Positions 1-9,510 of a stretch of DNA of 64,000 bases are shown here, piece after piece. This stretch comes from Plecoglossus altivelis (Eukaryota; Chordata; Actinopteri; Osmeriformes; Plecoglossidae). Positions within the stretch are counted from its first letter, which is position 1. Each line of letters starts with the position of its first letter. The position numbers and the translations under genes are program-made. The stretch is from NCBI GenBank assembly GCA_036571765.1, contig BROE01000025.1, positions 2,394,956-2,458,955 of the forward strand, given 5' to 3'. Below the pieces are notes generated by a model. It was not told the DNA's origin. It ran no database searches and saw nothing but the letters and a program-made list of their open reading frames with translations.

Positions 1-837
1 TGGGGGGGGGGGTCGAGCCCCCGTCGCACGGCCGAACCGGGAGTGCTGGGCTGACGTGGGAGGGGTTGGTGGAGGCGAAGGGAGTGAGGAGAGAGGGGAT
101 GGGTGAGAGCTGTCAGAGAGAGACAGGTGGGCTGCCTGATACAATGAGACTGCGAAGTGGTCTCGACTCAGAAATGGGCACGGGAATGAGGAAACGTAGA
201 CGTCCCGCACGCGCGCCCCGCCAATCTGGTCGGGCTGTCGGGTACAGTTAAATTCTTGAAATGCAAATGTTGTGAAAGACAAAGAGCATGCATATTTCAT
301 GGGGAACAAGGGAGCCTGGCTCTCTGCCTGTTCCGTCAGGACCATGACACCGCCACTCGAAGATCTACACCTACGACGCAGCTATCAGACTGTGTACAAG
401 ACAAGGATGCCACGAGCATCCAATTGGACGCATTGTCGCCTCGTGGATCTTTCTGGTGAAGTGCAGCATTGTGGGTAGTAGCGCGTGTTGGGATGCATGG
501 ATGCTGATGTGTGTGTGTTCTTTTCCGGTTCCCAAAAACTCAGAGACGGATTTCACCAGGTTAAAAAGCCTGCACGCACACATAGAAACACATGCAGATG
601 TGAGTTAGAGAGTTGATAGTTAGGTTTGGAGATGTTCATCATCCCTAAAACATCAAGGTCACAGTTCAAATGTGCCCATAGTTTTTACCCGGAGCTTTAA
701 TAGAACTTCCTCCGAGGCAAAGCTCGACGCACAATGACACCGTGGCCCCTGATGCAGTCGATGAGGGGACAGGCCTCTGAGTGATGCACATGCTCAGCAC
801 TGTCCATTATTCTACATGAAGGAGAGCCATCAGAGCA

Positions 838-915
838 AGGTAAGAGAGGGCGAGAGGGCGAGAGGGAGACACACACAGAGAGAGAAAGAGAGATGAAGAG
901 GGGGGGGGAGATGGG
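838..915. repeat. Purine-rich (GA)n low-complexity tract
   Basis: Runs of GAGAGG, GAGAGA and a G8 stretch, visible directly. Simple sequence with no coding meaning. Confidence 0.7.
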
Positions 916-1950
916 AAACAGTAAGGAGGGCCTATCTTTTATTCATCCACTGGTAAGTGCAGTCATGGTTCAGGATGACTGCTTGGGGCCACACTGCTAA
1001 GGTAACCAACGAGTTACACAAATATGTAAAAACCAGAGGACTTGAATTGGGTTATTTTCTTGAAGATGGGTCTTCTGCAACTCCGATATCGAGATATAGA
1101 AAATAAATTCACTTGTACAACGGTCGATCTTCGAACAATCTCATAACAGTCCTGTTACATCGAGCGATGTCGCAGTGTTCCTAAAAACAATTGGAGCGAC
1201 TGTTAAACACGCAGCTGTCTAGACTGAGACCCTTAACCTTACCCCAGTCACAGCGAACTACGATCTTAGTCTCCTTAAAAAGATTGAGCCAATCCTCAGT
1301 TTGTACTTTTCCAACTCTTCCACGGTTGAGCAAATGCTGCCCCCTGCTGCTTGCATGAATGAACAACACCAGAGCCTGTCATATCAGGGCTTATTTTGTT
1401 ATTTTGGTTCTGTAAGCAACGAGTAATCTTTCCCGTGGAAGGAAGTGAGACAGAGACAGAGAAGTGTCCGTCGTGACCCTCACTGCTCACCGGTGGTTCC
1501 TCTCTCCCTTGTTCCTTCTTATCCTTCGTCTTGTTTGTTACCCCATACCTTATCTTCTCCACCTTCGCTATCTCTGTTACCTTTGTTTATCTGTCCTCCT
1601 GATATCGCTGGCAGCCGGGCGACGAGGGACATGCCTGAGGATAGGACAGCCCCAGATTCTCTCGCAACGCCAAACATCAAAGAAAGCCAGTCTGTTTCAC
1701 GCGCTGTTGTACGGCGTAGACTCCGGTGTTTGCTGTTTGCTGGCAGACTTGGTTGCTACAAAAACCTCCCGTTTCTCTTTAACCTGCCCTCGAACCTGAT
1801 CTTGACTAAAATGCTTCAAGCCTCATCTGTATATGTTTGATTTGACAGACATGGATCAGAGATGTAACGTATGTGGCGTTCTGAAAGATGGAGCCTGGAT
1901 GAGTTGGCTGTCAACAAGTTAGCAATGAGACAAAACATGCTGACATAAAA

Positions 1951-2024
1951 GCACACATATACACACGCACACTTACACACACACACACACACGTACACAC
2001 ACACACACGCACACACACGCACAG
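1951..2024. repeat. CA/CACG microsatellite
   Basis: Imperfect (CA)n interrupted by CG and TA dinucleotides. It lies about 130 bp upstream of the natterin TATA box, so length variation here could affect promoter spacing; that effect is inference only. Confidence 0.8.
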
Positions 2025-2150
2025 CCGACGGTCACTGAGAGCACTTGCATGCGCAAACACATGACTGACAACCCCATACGTCTCCCCCCTGGTCTCAGCA
2101 GCTAGCCAGTGAGAGAGCGCAGTCTGCTTTACAACCTCTCCTAGCGTAGC

Positions 2151-2202
2151 TATATAAACCTGGAGAGAGCGGCGCATGACTCAGTAGGGGAAGACCGGAA
2201 AG
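2151..2202 (+). promoter_or_regulatory. TATA promoter and non-coding exon 1 of the first natterin gene
   Basis: A TATATAA box sits at 2151-2157, so transcription should start near 2180. The downstream sequence ends in a strong splice donor, AAG|GTGAGT, at 2202/2203. The matching acceptor is the CAG directly before the ATG at 2593. The first exon would therefore be short and non-coding, with a 390-bp intron to 2592. An AP-1 consensus, TGACTCA, lies at about 2177-2183, at the presumed start site. The second natterin gene has the same arrangement, which supports the reading. Confidence 0.6.
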
Positions 2203-2592
2203 GTGAGTGCATCGGCTCCTTGATTTGTTCGCCCCTGCTATCTTGAAGCCAATCTCCTCACTGTCCTCATGTTGCACAAGGCAGTGCTTGGGGACTTAAT
2301 TTAGCAGATTAAGATTAAACATGAATGAAAATAAAGATTATATTTATGTAGGTATGGTTCTATTAAAAGTGTATGCATTATGATCTATGTCACACATGAA
2401 GGCAGTGCAGTTATGTAATGTACTGTCACCACCTAAACGCTGACAGTGCAGGGCGCCTCTTGCGCTTGATCTTCTGCTGTGCTGTCTCCATGACGATTCC
2501 TACCTCACTTTGGATGAATGCATCTGTTAAACGAACTCAAAGGCAATGGAAACGTTATATCCTGTCTCTCTCGTGGTCTGTGCTCCTTCCAG

Positions 2593-4101
2593 ATGAAGTC
2601 TGTCTGGGTGGTCGTCTGCGTGGCCCTGCTGGGTCTGCTCTCTGCCCAGGCTGCAGACCCTCCAGCCAGCCTGAGAGACATCGTCAGGAGGAGCTCGCTG
2701 AAGAGGAGAGGTCAGTCTCCCTTGTCGTTGGTTACAGAGTCTACAAGCCGTGTGACAAGGTTGCTGTTGGCTGAAGATGAACAATCTGGTGTCAGCCTAC
2801 ATTTTGGTGTGAGCAAAGGCAGAGCTGTGCAAGCGTGATTGCGTTGCAGTCCGTGTACATTGTGTTCACATTTGTTGTCACATTCAAATTGTGCAGAGAG
2901 AAAATTGCGTTCAAAGTGAAAACACAAATGGACCCATCTCTGTCTTGTGAATTGCTTATCTACTGAGAGCAGCGTCTGACATCTCACAAGTATTCCTCTG
3001 TTCCACCCTGCAGTGTCGATGTTGAACCCAGCGCTACAAGGCAGAGTCCCTCCCCTTCCCAGCTCGGGTCCCGTCCAAGGCCCTCTGACCCCTGCCCACT
3101 TTGACAACCAACAGCTCGAGACGTCCTCTTCCTCGTTCGGGGACAACGTCAACCTGCAGTGGCTGAAATGGAACGGCTCGCTCCCCAACGGAGCCGTGGC
3201 CGTGTACAACGGCTACGTAGGACGCACCGACTACGTTTGCAAATTCAACTGCGAGTCGGGGTTCTACACCCCCAGCAAAGGCCCCTACTGCCTCTACCCC
3301 TACGGCGACAGTGAGTACAGTGCCCCTGAGTTTGAACTGCTGGTCAACAAAGACAACTTTGAGTTCTTGGAGTGGAAGGAAGACTCTTATGGCTCCGTGC
3401 CCAAGTACGCTGTCAAGACCTGCCCAGGGGTGAGCATCTACGTGGGCAAGAACAAGTACGGACTGGGGAAGGTGGTTCCTCAGTTTGAGGCCTTCTTCCT
3501 GCCCTGGGAGGGAGATGAGTACTGGTACAAGAGCTACCAGGTCCTGGCCATCAACAAAGACGCCTACAGCCAGCACATCTCCCACGTGGTGTACGCCATC
3601 GACGAGGTGGAGATGTTCCACTACCCTCCGGAGACCATGCGCATGTCCGGGGTGACCAACAACGAGTGCCAGACCGTGATCAAGACGGTGACCATCTCCA
3701 AGACAACGGAGGTGGAGACCACCTGGAACATCGGCCGCTCCACCATGCTGGGTATCTCGGCGAGCATCACGGCCAAGATTCCCTTCATTGGCACGGGAGG
3801 CGTGGAGCTCAGCGGGGAGAAGACCCTCCAGCTCTCCAGGGGCACCACCATCGTGGAGGCCCTGAGCCACTCCGTGTCCGTGGAGGTGAAGGTCCCCCCC
3901 AACCACTCCTGCACGGTCCGCATGGAGGGCCGCAAGATGACCGCCGACATCCCCTACACGGCCCGCCTCAGCCGCACCTACAGGAATGGAGAGACCCAGT
4001 GGACGTCCATCTCTGGCAAGTATGACGGCGTGCAGATCGGAGAGGTCCGAGCGGTCATCGACCGCTGCCAGCCGGTGCCAGATGCCCAGCCCTGCCCCTG
4101 A
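2593..4101 (+). CDS. Natterin-like protein (DM9 repeats + aerolysin-like module), copy 1
   Basis: Two coding exons, 2593-2710 and 3014-4101, joined in phase 1, give 401 residues. The start is the ATG directly after a splice acceptor; it opens a hydrophobic signal peptide (about residues 1-20), so the protein is probably secreted. After a basic linker ending KRR come DM9-type repeats (about 80-240) with the motif IYVGKNKYGLGKVVP, then a C-terminal aerolysin-like region (about 245-401) rich in Ser/Thr, as in beta-pore-forming modules. Fish natterins are known from toadfish venom and as innate-defence pore formers; which applies here is not shown. A polyadenylation signal AATAAA follows at 4272. 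Intact, with a close paralogue at 7394-8719 and a broken copy between them. Family call is firm; the precise natterin subtype is not. Confidence 0.9.
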
Positions 4102-4271
4102 GAGACACGGATGTTTTAACCACCTGGACCCCCCCCCTCCCCCACCAATCAGATCCATTTTCCTTTCCTGCTTCCTTAGACTGATGATATAATTCCTCCT
4201 GTTTATTAATGACAACAAAGTTTGCAGTTTGAACAATGGAAGTTAGCTAAAAGATACCAGTGTGCTATTGA

Positions 4272-4277
4272 AATAAA
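4272..4277 (+). terminator. Polyadenylation signal of natterin copy 1
   Basis: AATAAA lies 171 bp past the stop codon at 4101, a normal 3' UTR distance. Confidence 0.6.
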
Positions 4278-4289
4278 TGCATTCAGAGT

Positions 4290-5469
4290 ACAAATATGTT
4301 CACTAGTCTTCTTTTCCATAGCTCCTTAACAATAAACCGCCTACTCTGAACACATGAATGGTGTACAACAATGGAAAAGTACACTACAGTTTACTTACAG
4401 GAAAATAAGTCATTCTGATGAAGAACATCTATATAAAAAAGAAATAACCAAAAACAGCTTCTTAGAAGTGCATGCATGGAACTTGCTGAAAGTTAAACCT
4501 CGCTGACCAATAACCACAGTAATCAGCTCAGTACACTAAGCGTCATAATAAATAATGGCTTTATATTGTTTTTTTTTAGATAGACTTAAAGAGTGCAATG
4601 CAGTATTAAATAAGCTTAATCATATCACACGACCAATCGGAATCCACTCAAGTCGAGGTACATCCGAACGGACGCTGACACAATAGGTGTAAAACGCAGT
4701 CAGAGTGTGGATTTCAGATCATTCTTGATGCTGTTCAACACCTTTTCACTAGACTAGAGACTGTGATAACGATAAGGACACGCTACCGATAACAAGATCA
4801 TAGGCTGGTGTTGCATTGTTCTTTACACTTATCATCGCAGAAAGATAGCGGATAGAGCAGCATCAGCATGAATACATTAACATTCGAAAGCAAACACTTA
4901 TGTAATAGCTTCCCCATCCAGGACAATGTCGTTCTGACGTTTATGAATTATTACAATTCATTGTACGTTTGTTTAATTGTTAAAGACACGCTGGCATGCA
5001 TGAAAAGGTTGATAGTCGATAGACGTAAGCTTAGTTGTAGTCGAAAGGCAGCCAAGTGACTTATAGTAATGCAACTCTCGTTTTACGTGCATTAGTGAAC
5101 TTAAGTAACCTGACACCTACACTTGAAACTTTATTCCTAATTTTACAGTTAGTCTACACGAAACCACAATACACATTCCCAAACATAAAATGTTGATCTT
5201 TCGGGCTACAGGACTCAGATTCAGTCTAGCCTAACCCGCAAAGTTTTTACATCCTTTTGCCAATAAATTACATTTTGCTGAATGATTGAGTGGCTAGACA
5301 ACACCGAACACAAAAACGCGGAAAGAAATGGACGATTCCCAAAACACGTTTATTTCAAGTCCAACGGATGGTCATGTGTGAAATCGGTGGAGTCCTTATG
5401 CCTTATGCTCACTTTTGGTAGAGTGGCCTCAAACAGACGTCAAAAAGAAATGCTGCGTGAAATAACATA
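4290..5469. other. Spacer between natterin copy 1 and the pseudogene; contains a duplicated block
   Basis: No coding exon is seen; a 63-codon open frame at 4868-5059 matches nothing known. The stretch at about 4765-5005 is repeated, with divergence, at about 6385-6640, downstream of the natterin pseudogene (see the repeat entries). Confidence 0.6.
4765..5005 (+). repeat. Natterin 3'-flank duplicated block, copy A
   Basis: Shares an ordered run of matches with 6385-6640, including GCATCAGCATGAATACATT, ACAAGATCATAG/GCAAGATCATAG, and TTCCCCAT before CAGGACAATG. It is non-coding and marks the extent of the segmental duplication that multiplied the natterin genes. Confidence 0.8.
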
Positions 5470-6020
5470 ATAACTTTGAGTTCTTTGAGTGGAGGAAGGC
5501 CTCTCATGACTTGGTGCCCCTAAAATGCAGTCAGGACCTGCGCTCCAGTCAGGAGCGTGTATGTGGGCAAGAACAAGGATGGATTGAGTAAGGTGGTGCC
5601 AGTTCATAGGGTCCTTCTCCTGCCCTGGGAGGGAGATAAGTACTGGTACAAGGGCCACTATGTCTTGACCATTAACAGAGATACCTTCACCCAGCGCATC
5701 TCCCACATGGTGTACGCCATGAGCCAGCTGGAGATGCTCCAACGCCCCCCTAAGACTGTGCGAACGTCCGGGGCAACCAACAACGAGTGCCAGACTGTGA
5801 TAAAGACGGTGACCTTGTCCATAACCATCAAGGAGGAGAGCACCTGGAACTTTGGCCACTCGTCCATGCTGGCCGCCAAGGGGAGCGTCGCCGTCAGCAT
5901 CGATCGTCTATAGAAACGTGGAGCTCAGCACGGCCCAGAACACCCACTCTATCAAAAGCAACACCTTTGTGGAGGAGCATAGCCACACCGTGTCCATGAA
6001 CCCCCTCCCACACACACACA
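5470..6020 (+). pseudogene. Natterin pseudogene (5'- and 3'-truncated, frameshifted)
   Basis: Conceptual translation from about 5477 matches the middle of the flanking natterins: the end of the DM9 region, with recognisable YVGKNK, LPWEGDKYWYK and TNNECQTVIKTVT, and the start of the aerolysin-like part. There is no signal-peptide exon or promoter. The frame meets a stop at 5911-5913, and the similarity continues in another frame to about 6000, showing a frameshift. The rest of the C-terminal module is missing: similarity passes straight into a C-rich/CA stretch and CCAATCAGATCC, which in copy 1 belongs to the 3' UTR (about 4143). An internal deletion therefore removed the C-terminus. It resembles copy 1 at TNNECQTVIKTVT and copy 2 at KVVPVH, so it looks mosaic. 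Not expected to make a protein. Confidence 0.88.
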
Positions 6021-6106
6021 CACACACCAATCAGATCCCTTTTCACCCACCCTGGTCCAAATGGACTGAAATTGTATTCGATGAACAAGCACTAGTCGCA
6101 TCATAA

Positions 6107-6893
6107 ACAAATGATTCCCATGATGAGCGACAGTCTTCGAAGTAACGTTCAAAACCACCCCACTGACAGGACGGCATGCAGCAAAGTGATCTTTCGGGAC
6201 TATATCAGTCTGATCAAAGATTATCTCCTCTGTCTGAAGGACGATCCAAGTTGGCCTTGAAACCGCATGGCCTTATAATCAATTGCTGTATTTGTCCAGA
6301 ACATTTGGGATCTTGATAAAGCCTATCATGTTATCTCACTGTTGTTGAAACCTTTAATGCTAGTCAAAGCCTACTCACTAGTGATTGTACAACAATAAGA
6401 ACACGCTCCTGATTGCAAGATCATAGTATGGTGTCACAGTGTTCTTCTTTACATTATCTTATCACAGGGGAAAGATAGCTAAGAGACCAGCATCAGCATG
6501 AATACATTGACATTAGAAAGCAAACATTTATGTAATGTCTTCCCCATTCAGGACAATGACATTCAAACGTATGTGAAATCATGCAATTCCGTTTAACGTT
6601 TGTCGAGTTGTTAAGGACATGCTAACGCACAAAGAATATACGCGAGGCACAAATAATCTCGAGTTATTTCAAGTCGACCTGGTAAAAACTACTGAGCGGA
6701 TGTCGTTATTGAATTTAAACAAACCCATAACTGCAGCGAGTGAAGACCAAACTACAGCATGATAAATGTATCAACCAGTTTTTTTGTGCTATAGCTTATT
6801 TTTGTTATACATGAAAGGAGATGAAGAGGGAAGAAATGGATGAGGATGTAATTCTCAGCTGTTTATGGGGGGCAATTAGCCCTGAGGAGGAGG
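6107..6893. other. Spacer between the natterin pseudogene and copy 2
   Basis: No coding potential is seen. It contains the second copy of the natterin 3'-flank block (about 6385-6640); after it, sequence similarity to the copy 1 flank ends. Confidence 0.6.
6385..6640 (+). repeat. Natterin 3'-flank duplicated block, copy B
   Basis: Diverged direct repeat of 4765-5005, about 1620 bp away and in the same orientation. It lies about 390 bp past the pseudogene, against about 660 bp past copy 1 for block A, so sequence between gene and block was lost or gained after duplication. Confidence 0.8.
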
Positions 6894-6947
6894 TTTAAAA
6901 GGGAGCGTTCACCTCAGCCCCGAGCAGTGGAGGAGAAATCTGACAAG
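6894..6947 (+). promoter_or_regulatory. TATA-like promoter and non-coding exon 1 of natterin copy 2
   Basis: TTTAAAA at 6894-6900 is a TATA-like element. A short putative first exon ends in the donor CAAG|GTAAAA at 6947/6948. The acceptor is the CAG directly before the ATG at 7394. The layout is the same as copy 1, although the promoter sequences themselves are not obviously similar. Confidence 0.5.
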
Positions 6948-7393
6948 GTAAAACATCTCATTTACATCTACAACATTACCTGTACTGGAACCATAGTCTG
7001 CTGTTAGGGTTACCAGCAACATCATTCCTTATCTTTGATGTCATCTCAAGTAATGTAGGTTTTTTTCCTACGTTGCTCGTTAATTGGCTCCTTTCGTGTC
7101 ACGCATAACCTATTGAGCTTCACTGAGGAATACAGGACTTGTTCCAAAGCAACAGACAAATAAAGCATAGGGAAGGAATAAGGTTATGTGATATATCGTA
7201 CGTAATATAAAAAATACAGTATATGTGTAGAATATGTGTCACACTCTTAAGAATACTGCTGAAATACTTTGTGAAAGTGAAGAAATCTTGTTTTCATCAC
7301 CCTTGTTCTCTGAGAGTAGTGACCTGAACGCAGCCCCACTGGCTAGCCTGTCATTGTTTGCTTCAGTGCGTGCGTTCCTTCCCATGTGTTCAG

Positions 7394-8719
7394 ATGAGGT
7401 TGTCTCTCCCCGCCGTGCTGGTCCTGCTGCAGCTGTGCAGCCCAGCCCTCCTCGCAGACCCTCTGCTGTACATCAGCAGCGAAGAGGAAAGCGTGGAGGC
7501 ACCCAGCAGTAAGTCGCACCGCAACAACACCTACCAACCTGTCACGTTCAACCAAATGTGGCTCATTCAAATCACAAAACACGGAGGAAATGGCAAAAAA
7601 CTCCAGATTTTCCCTGTTTCTGCAGAGGCCTGGCTGAACCCACAGCTGGAGGACGTCGTTCCCTCCTTTGAGTCAGGCGGTCCAGCCAGAGAGGCAGGCA
7701 CCTCAGGGACGGAGACAGACCCTGCGCCCCTCATCACCTACGGGGACAACGCCAACCTCAACTGGGTGCAGTGGGAGGGCTCCCTCCCGAACGGAGCGGT
7801 GGGCATCTACAACGGTTACACGGAACGCACCGAGTACGTGTGCAAAGTCAACTGCGAGTCTGGCTTCTACACCCCCAGCAAAGGCAACGTCTGCCTCTAC
7901 CCTTATGCTGACAAGGAGTACTTTTCCTCCAAGTTTGAAGTCCTGGTCAACGTGGACAACTTTGAGTTCCTGGAATGGATCGAGGATGAGTACGGGTCCG
8001 TGCCGAAGGACTCGGTCAAGACCTGCAAAGGGGTGGACATCTACGTGGGCAAGAACAAGTACGGACTGGGGAAGGTGGTTCCTGTGCATGAGGCCTTCTT
8101 CCTGCCCTGGGAGGGAGATGAGTACTGGTACAAGAGCTACCAGGTCCTGGCCATCAACACTGACGCTTACAACCAGCACATCTCCCACGTGGAGTACGGC
8201 ATCGACCAGATGGAGATGTTCTACCACGCTCCCGAGACCATGCAGATGGCCAAGGTCACCAACCTGGAGTGCAACAGCGTGGGGAAGACGGTGAAGCTGG
8301 AGAAGACCAGCACCGTGGAGAAGACCTGGGACATCGGCAGGACCACCCGCAACGGTTCCGTGTCCACCATGACGGCCAAGATACCCATCATCAGCCCGAG
8401 CAATGTGGACATGTCCAAGGAGCAGACGGTCAGCTTCTCCGAGGGCACCACCATGGTGGAGTCCATCAGTCACTCCATCGCCGTCGAACTCCTGGTTCCC
8501 CCCAACCACTCCTGCGCTCTCAGGATGGAAGGGAGGAAGATGACCGCGGACATTCCCTTCACGGGAAGGCTGAGCAGGACTTACCAGAACGGCGACACCC
8601 ACTGGACCACCATCACGGGCACCTACGATGGCGTGAGGGTGGGAGAGATCAATGCCGTGGTAGAGAGATGCCAGCCCGTAGCTGACGCTGTGCCCTGCAG
8701 CCCCTACGACATGGACTGA
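7394..8719 (+). CDS. Natterin-like protein (DM9 repeats + aerolysin-like module), copy 2
   Basis: Coding exons 7394-7508 and 7626-8719 join in phase 1 to give 402 residues. The ATG directly follows a splice acceptor and opens a signal peptide (about residues 1-21). The acidic N-terminal linker differs from copy 1 and lacks its dibasic cluster. DM9 repeats follow, with IYVGKNKYGLGKVVP and FLPWEGDEYWYKSYQVLAIN identical to copy 1, then an aerolysin-like C-terminal region that is clearly diverged but shares VPPNHSC, RMEGRKMTADIP and LSRTY. The 117-bp intron is a multiple of three and has no stop, so a retained-intron form would stay in frame. AATAAA lies at 8875. Natterin-like family is certain; role (venom, skin or immune defence) is unknown. 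Confidence 0.9.
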   Translation: MRLSLPAVLVLLQLCSPALLADPLLYISSEEESVEAPSSKSHRNNTYQPVTFNQMWLIQITKHGGNGKKLQIFPVSAEAWLNPQLEDVVPSFESGGPAREAGTSGTETDPAPLITYGDNANLNWVQWEGSLPNGAVGIYNGYTERTEYVCKVNCESGFYTPSKGNVCLYPYADKEYFSSKFEVLVNVDNFEFLEWIEDEYGSVPKDSVKTCKGVDIYVGKNKYGLGKVVPVHEAFFLPWEGDEYWYKSYQVLAINTDAYNQHISHVEYGIDQMEMFYHAPETMQMAKVTNLECNSVGKTVKLEKTSTVEKTWDIGRTTRNGSVSTMTAKIPIISPSNVDMSKEQTVSFSEGTTMVESISHSIAVELLVPPNHSCALRMEGRKMTADIPFTGRLSRTYQNGDTHWTTITGTYDGVRVGEINAVVERCQPVADAVPCSPYDMD

Positions 8720-8874
8720 GATAGATTGCGGTTGATTCTGAACTGTGTTCTGCCAGCACTCATCCCCTCAGAGGGAATGACCTCTTTCAGTTCTGTTTAT
8801 TCCACAGAAGCAACGTGACACATGTTGTGACTCAGAGCTGACATCATGTAACCCCCCAGTGACTGTTTCCAAAT

Positions 8875-8880
8875 AATAAA
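8875..8880 (+). terminator. Polyadenylation signal of natterin copy 2
   Basis: AATAAA lies 156 bp past the stop codon. Confidence 0.6.
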
Positions 8881-9510
8881 CATGCTCTTGGTGCAACAAT
8901 CAGTTTGCTCCCTTTCTGGAGATGTTTACTGGACACATACTATAGATTTTTTCCTTTAGTTATATCCTCGTCCTTCTTATCATCAGTATTTTCATTGTAA
9001 TTGTCATTATCACGCTCTCAATGTCGACTGTGATTCTTCAATGCCTGTTTAGTTCATGTGAAGATCAGAGGCACTTATTTTTGTGCTGTAAATGAAGTAC
9101 TGCACCTCCAAGGTAGGTGGCAGCACCTCTGAGCAAAGTCTGCGATCCCTCTATGTGGGATTTCTCTTTGACTTTACTCTGAAGAGGCATGGCAGCTTGG
9201 ATGTTTTTGACCTGGACTTGACTCTCACTGCTGTTTTTAAAAAATAGATTTTTCACGTTCTAGAGCTCATTTAAATGTCTTTCTAGTGAGTTTATGGAGT
9301 TTATTTGAGCAATTTACAAATGCTCAAAAGTCGATGAAGATTCATGACATAAATGGGGCTATATCTCACTCAACGTTAGCCATGTTTCATACATTTGTCA
9401 CCGGTTAGCTAACTTCTGTTCCGTTTTGCGTATTCATGAGAAACGTCACAATCTATAGTAAACTTTGGCATTGTGTGTCACATTTTTTAAAGCTTCTGAA
9501 CTTTGGCACA
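8881..9510. other. Intergenic region, natterin copy 2 to ptrh1
   Basis: AT-rich, with no exon recognised. It should contain the ptrh1 promoter; I see no TATA box or clear CpG island close to 9511. Confidence 0.5.

Larger units (their letters stand above)
1..2140. other. Intergenic region upstream of the natterin cluster
   Basis: I see no convincing coding exon here. The open frames are short, are not preserved between strands, and match no family I recognise. There is a purine-rich stretch near 838-915 and a CA-rich microsatellite near 1951-2024. The first genic signal is the TATA box at 2151. Confidence 0.6.

Noticed and set aside
3034..4236. 400-codon open frame on the minus strand opposite natterin copy 1
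   Set aside because: It is the shadow of a GC-rich coding exon; its translation is low-complexity in His/Gly/Val/Leu and a similar shadow lies opposite copy 2.
7703..8602. 299-codon minus-strand frame opposite natterin copy 2
   Set aside because: Same cause as above: a mirror of the real exon with no family motif.
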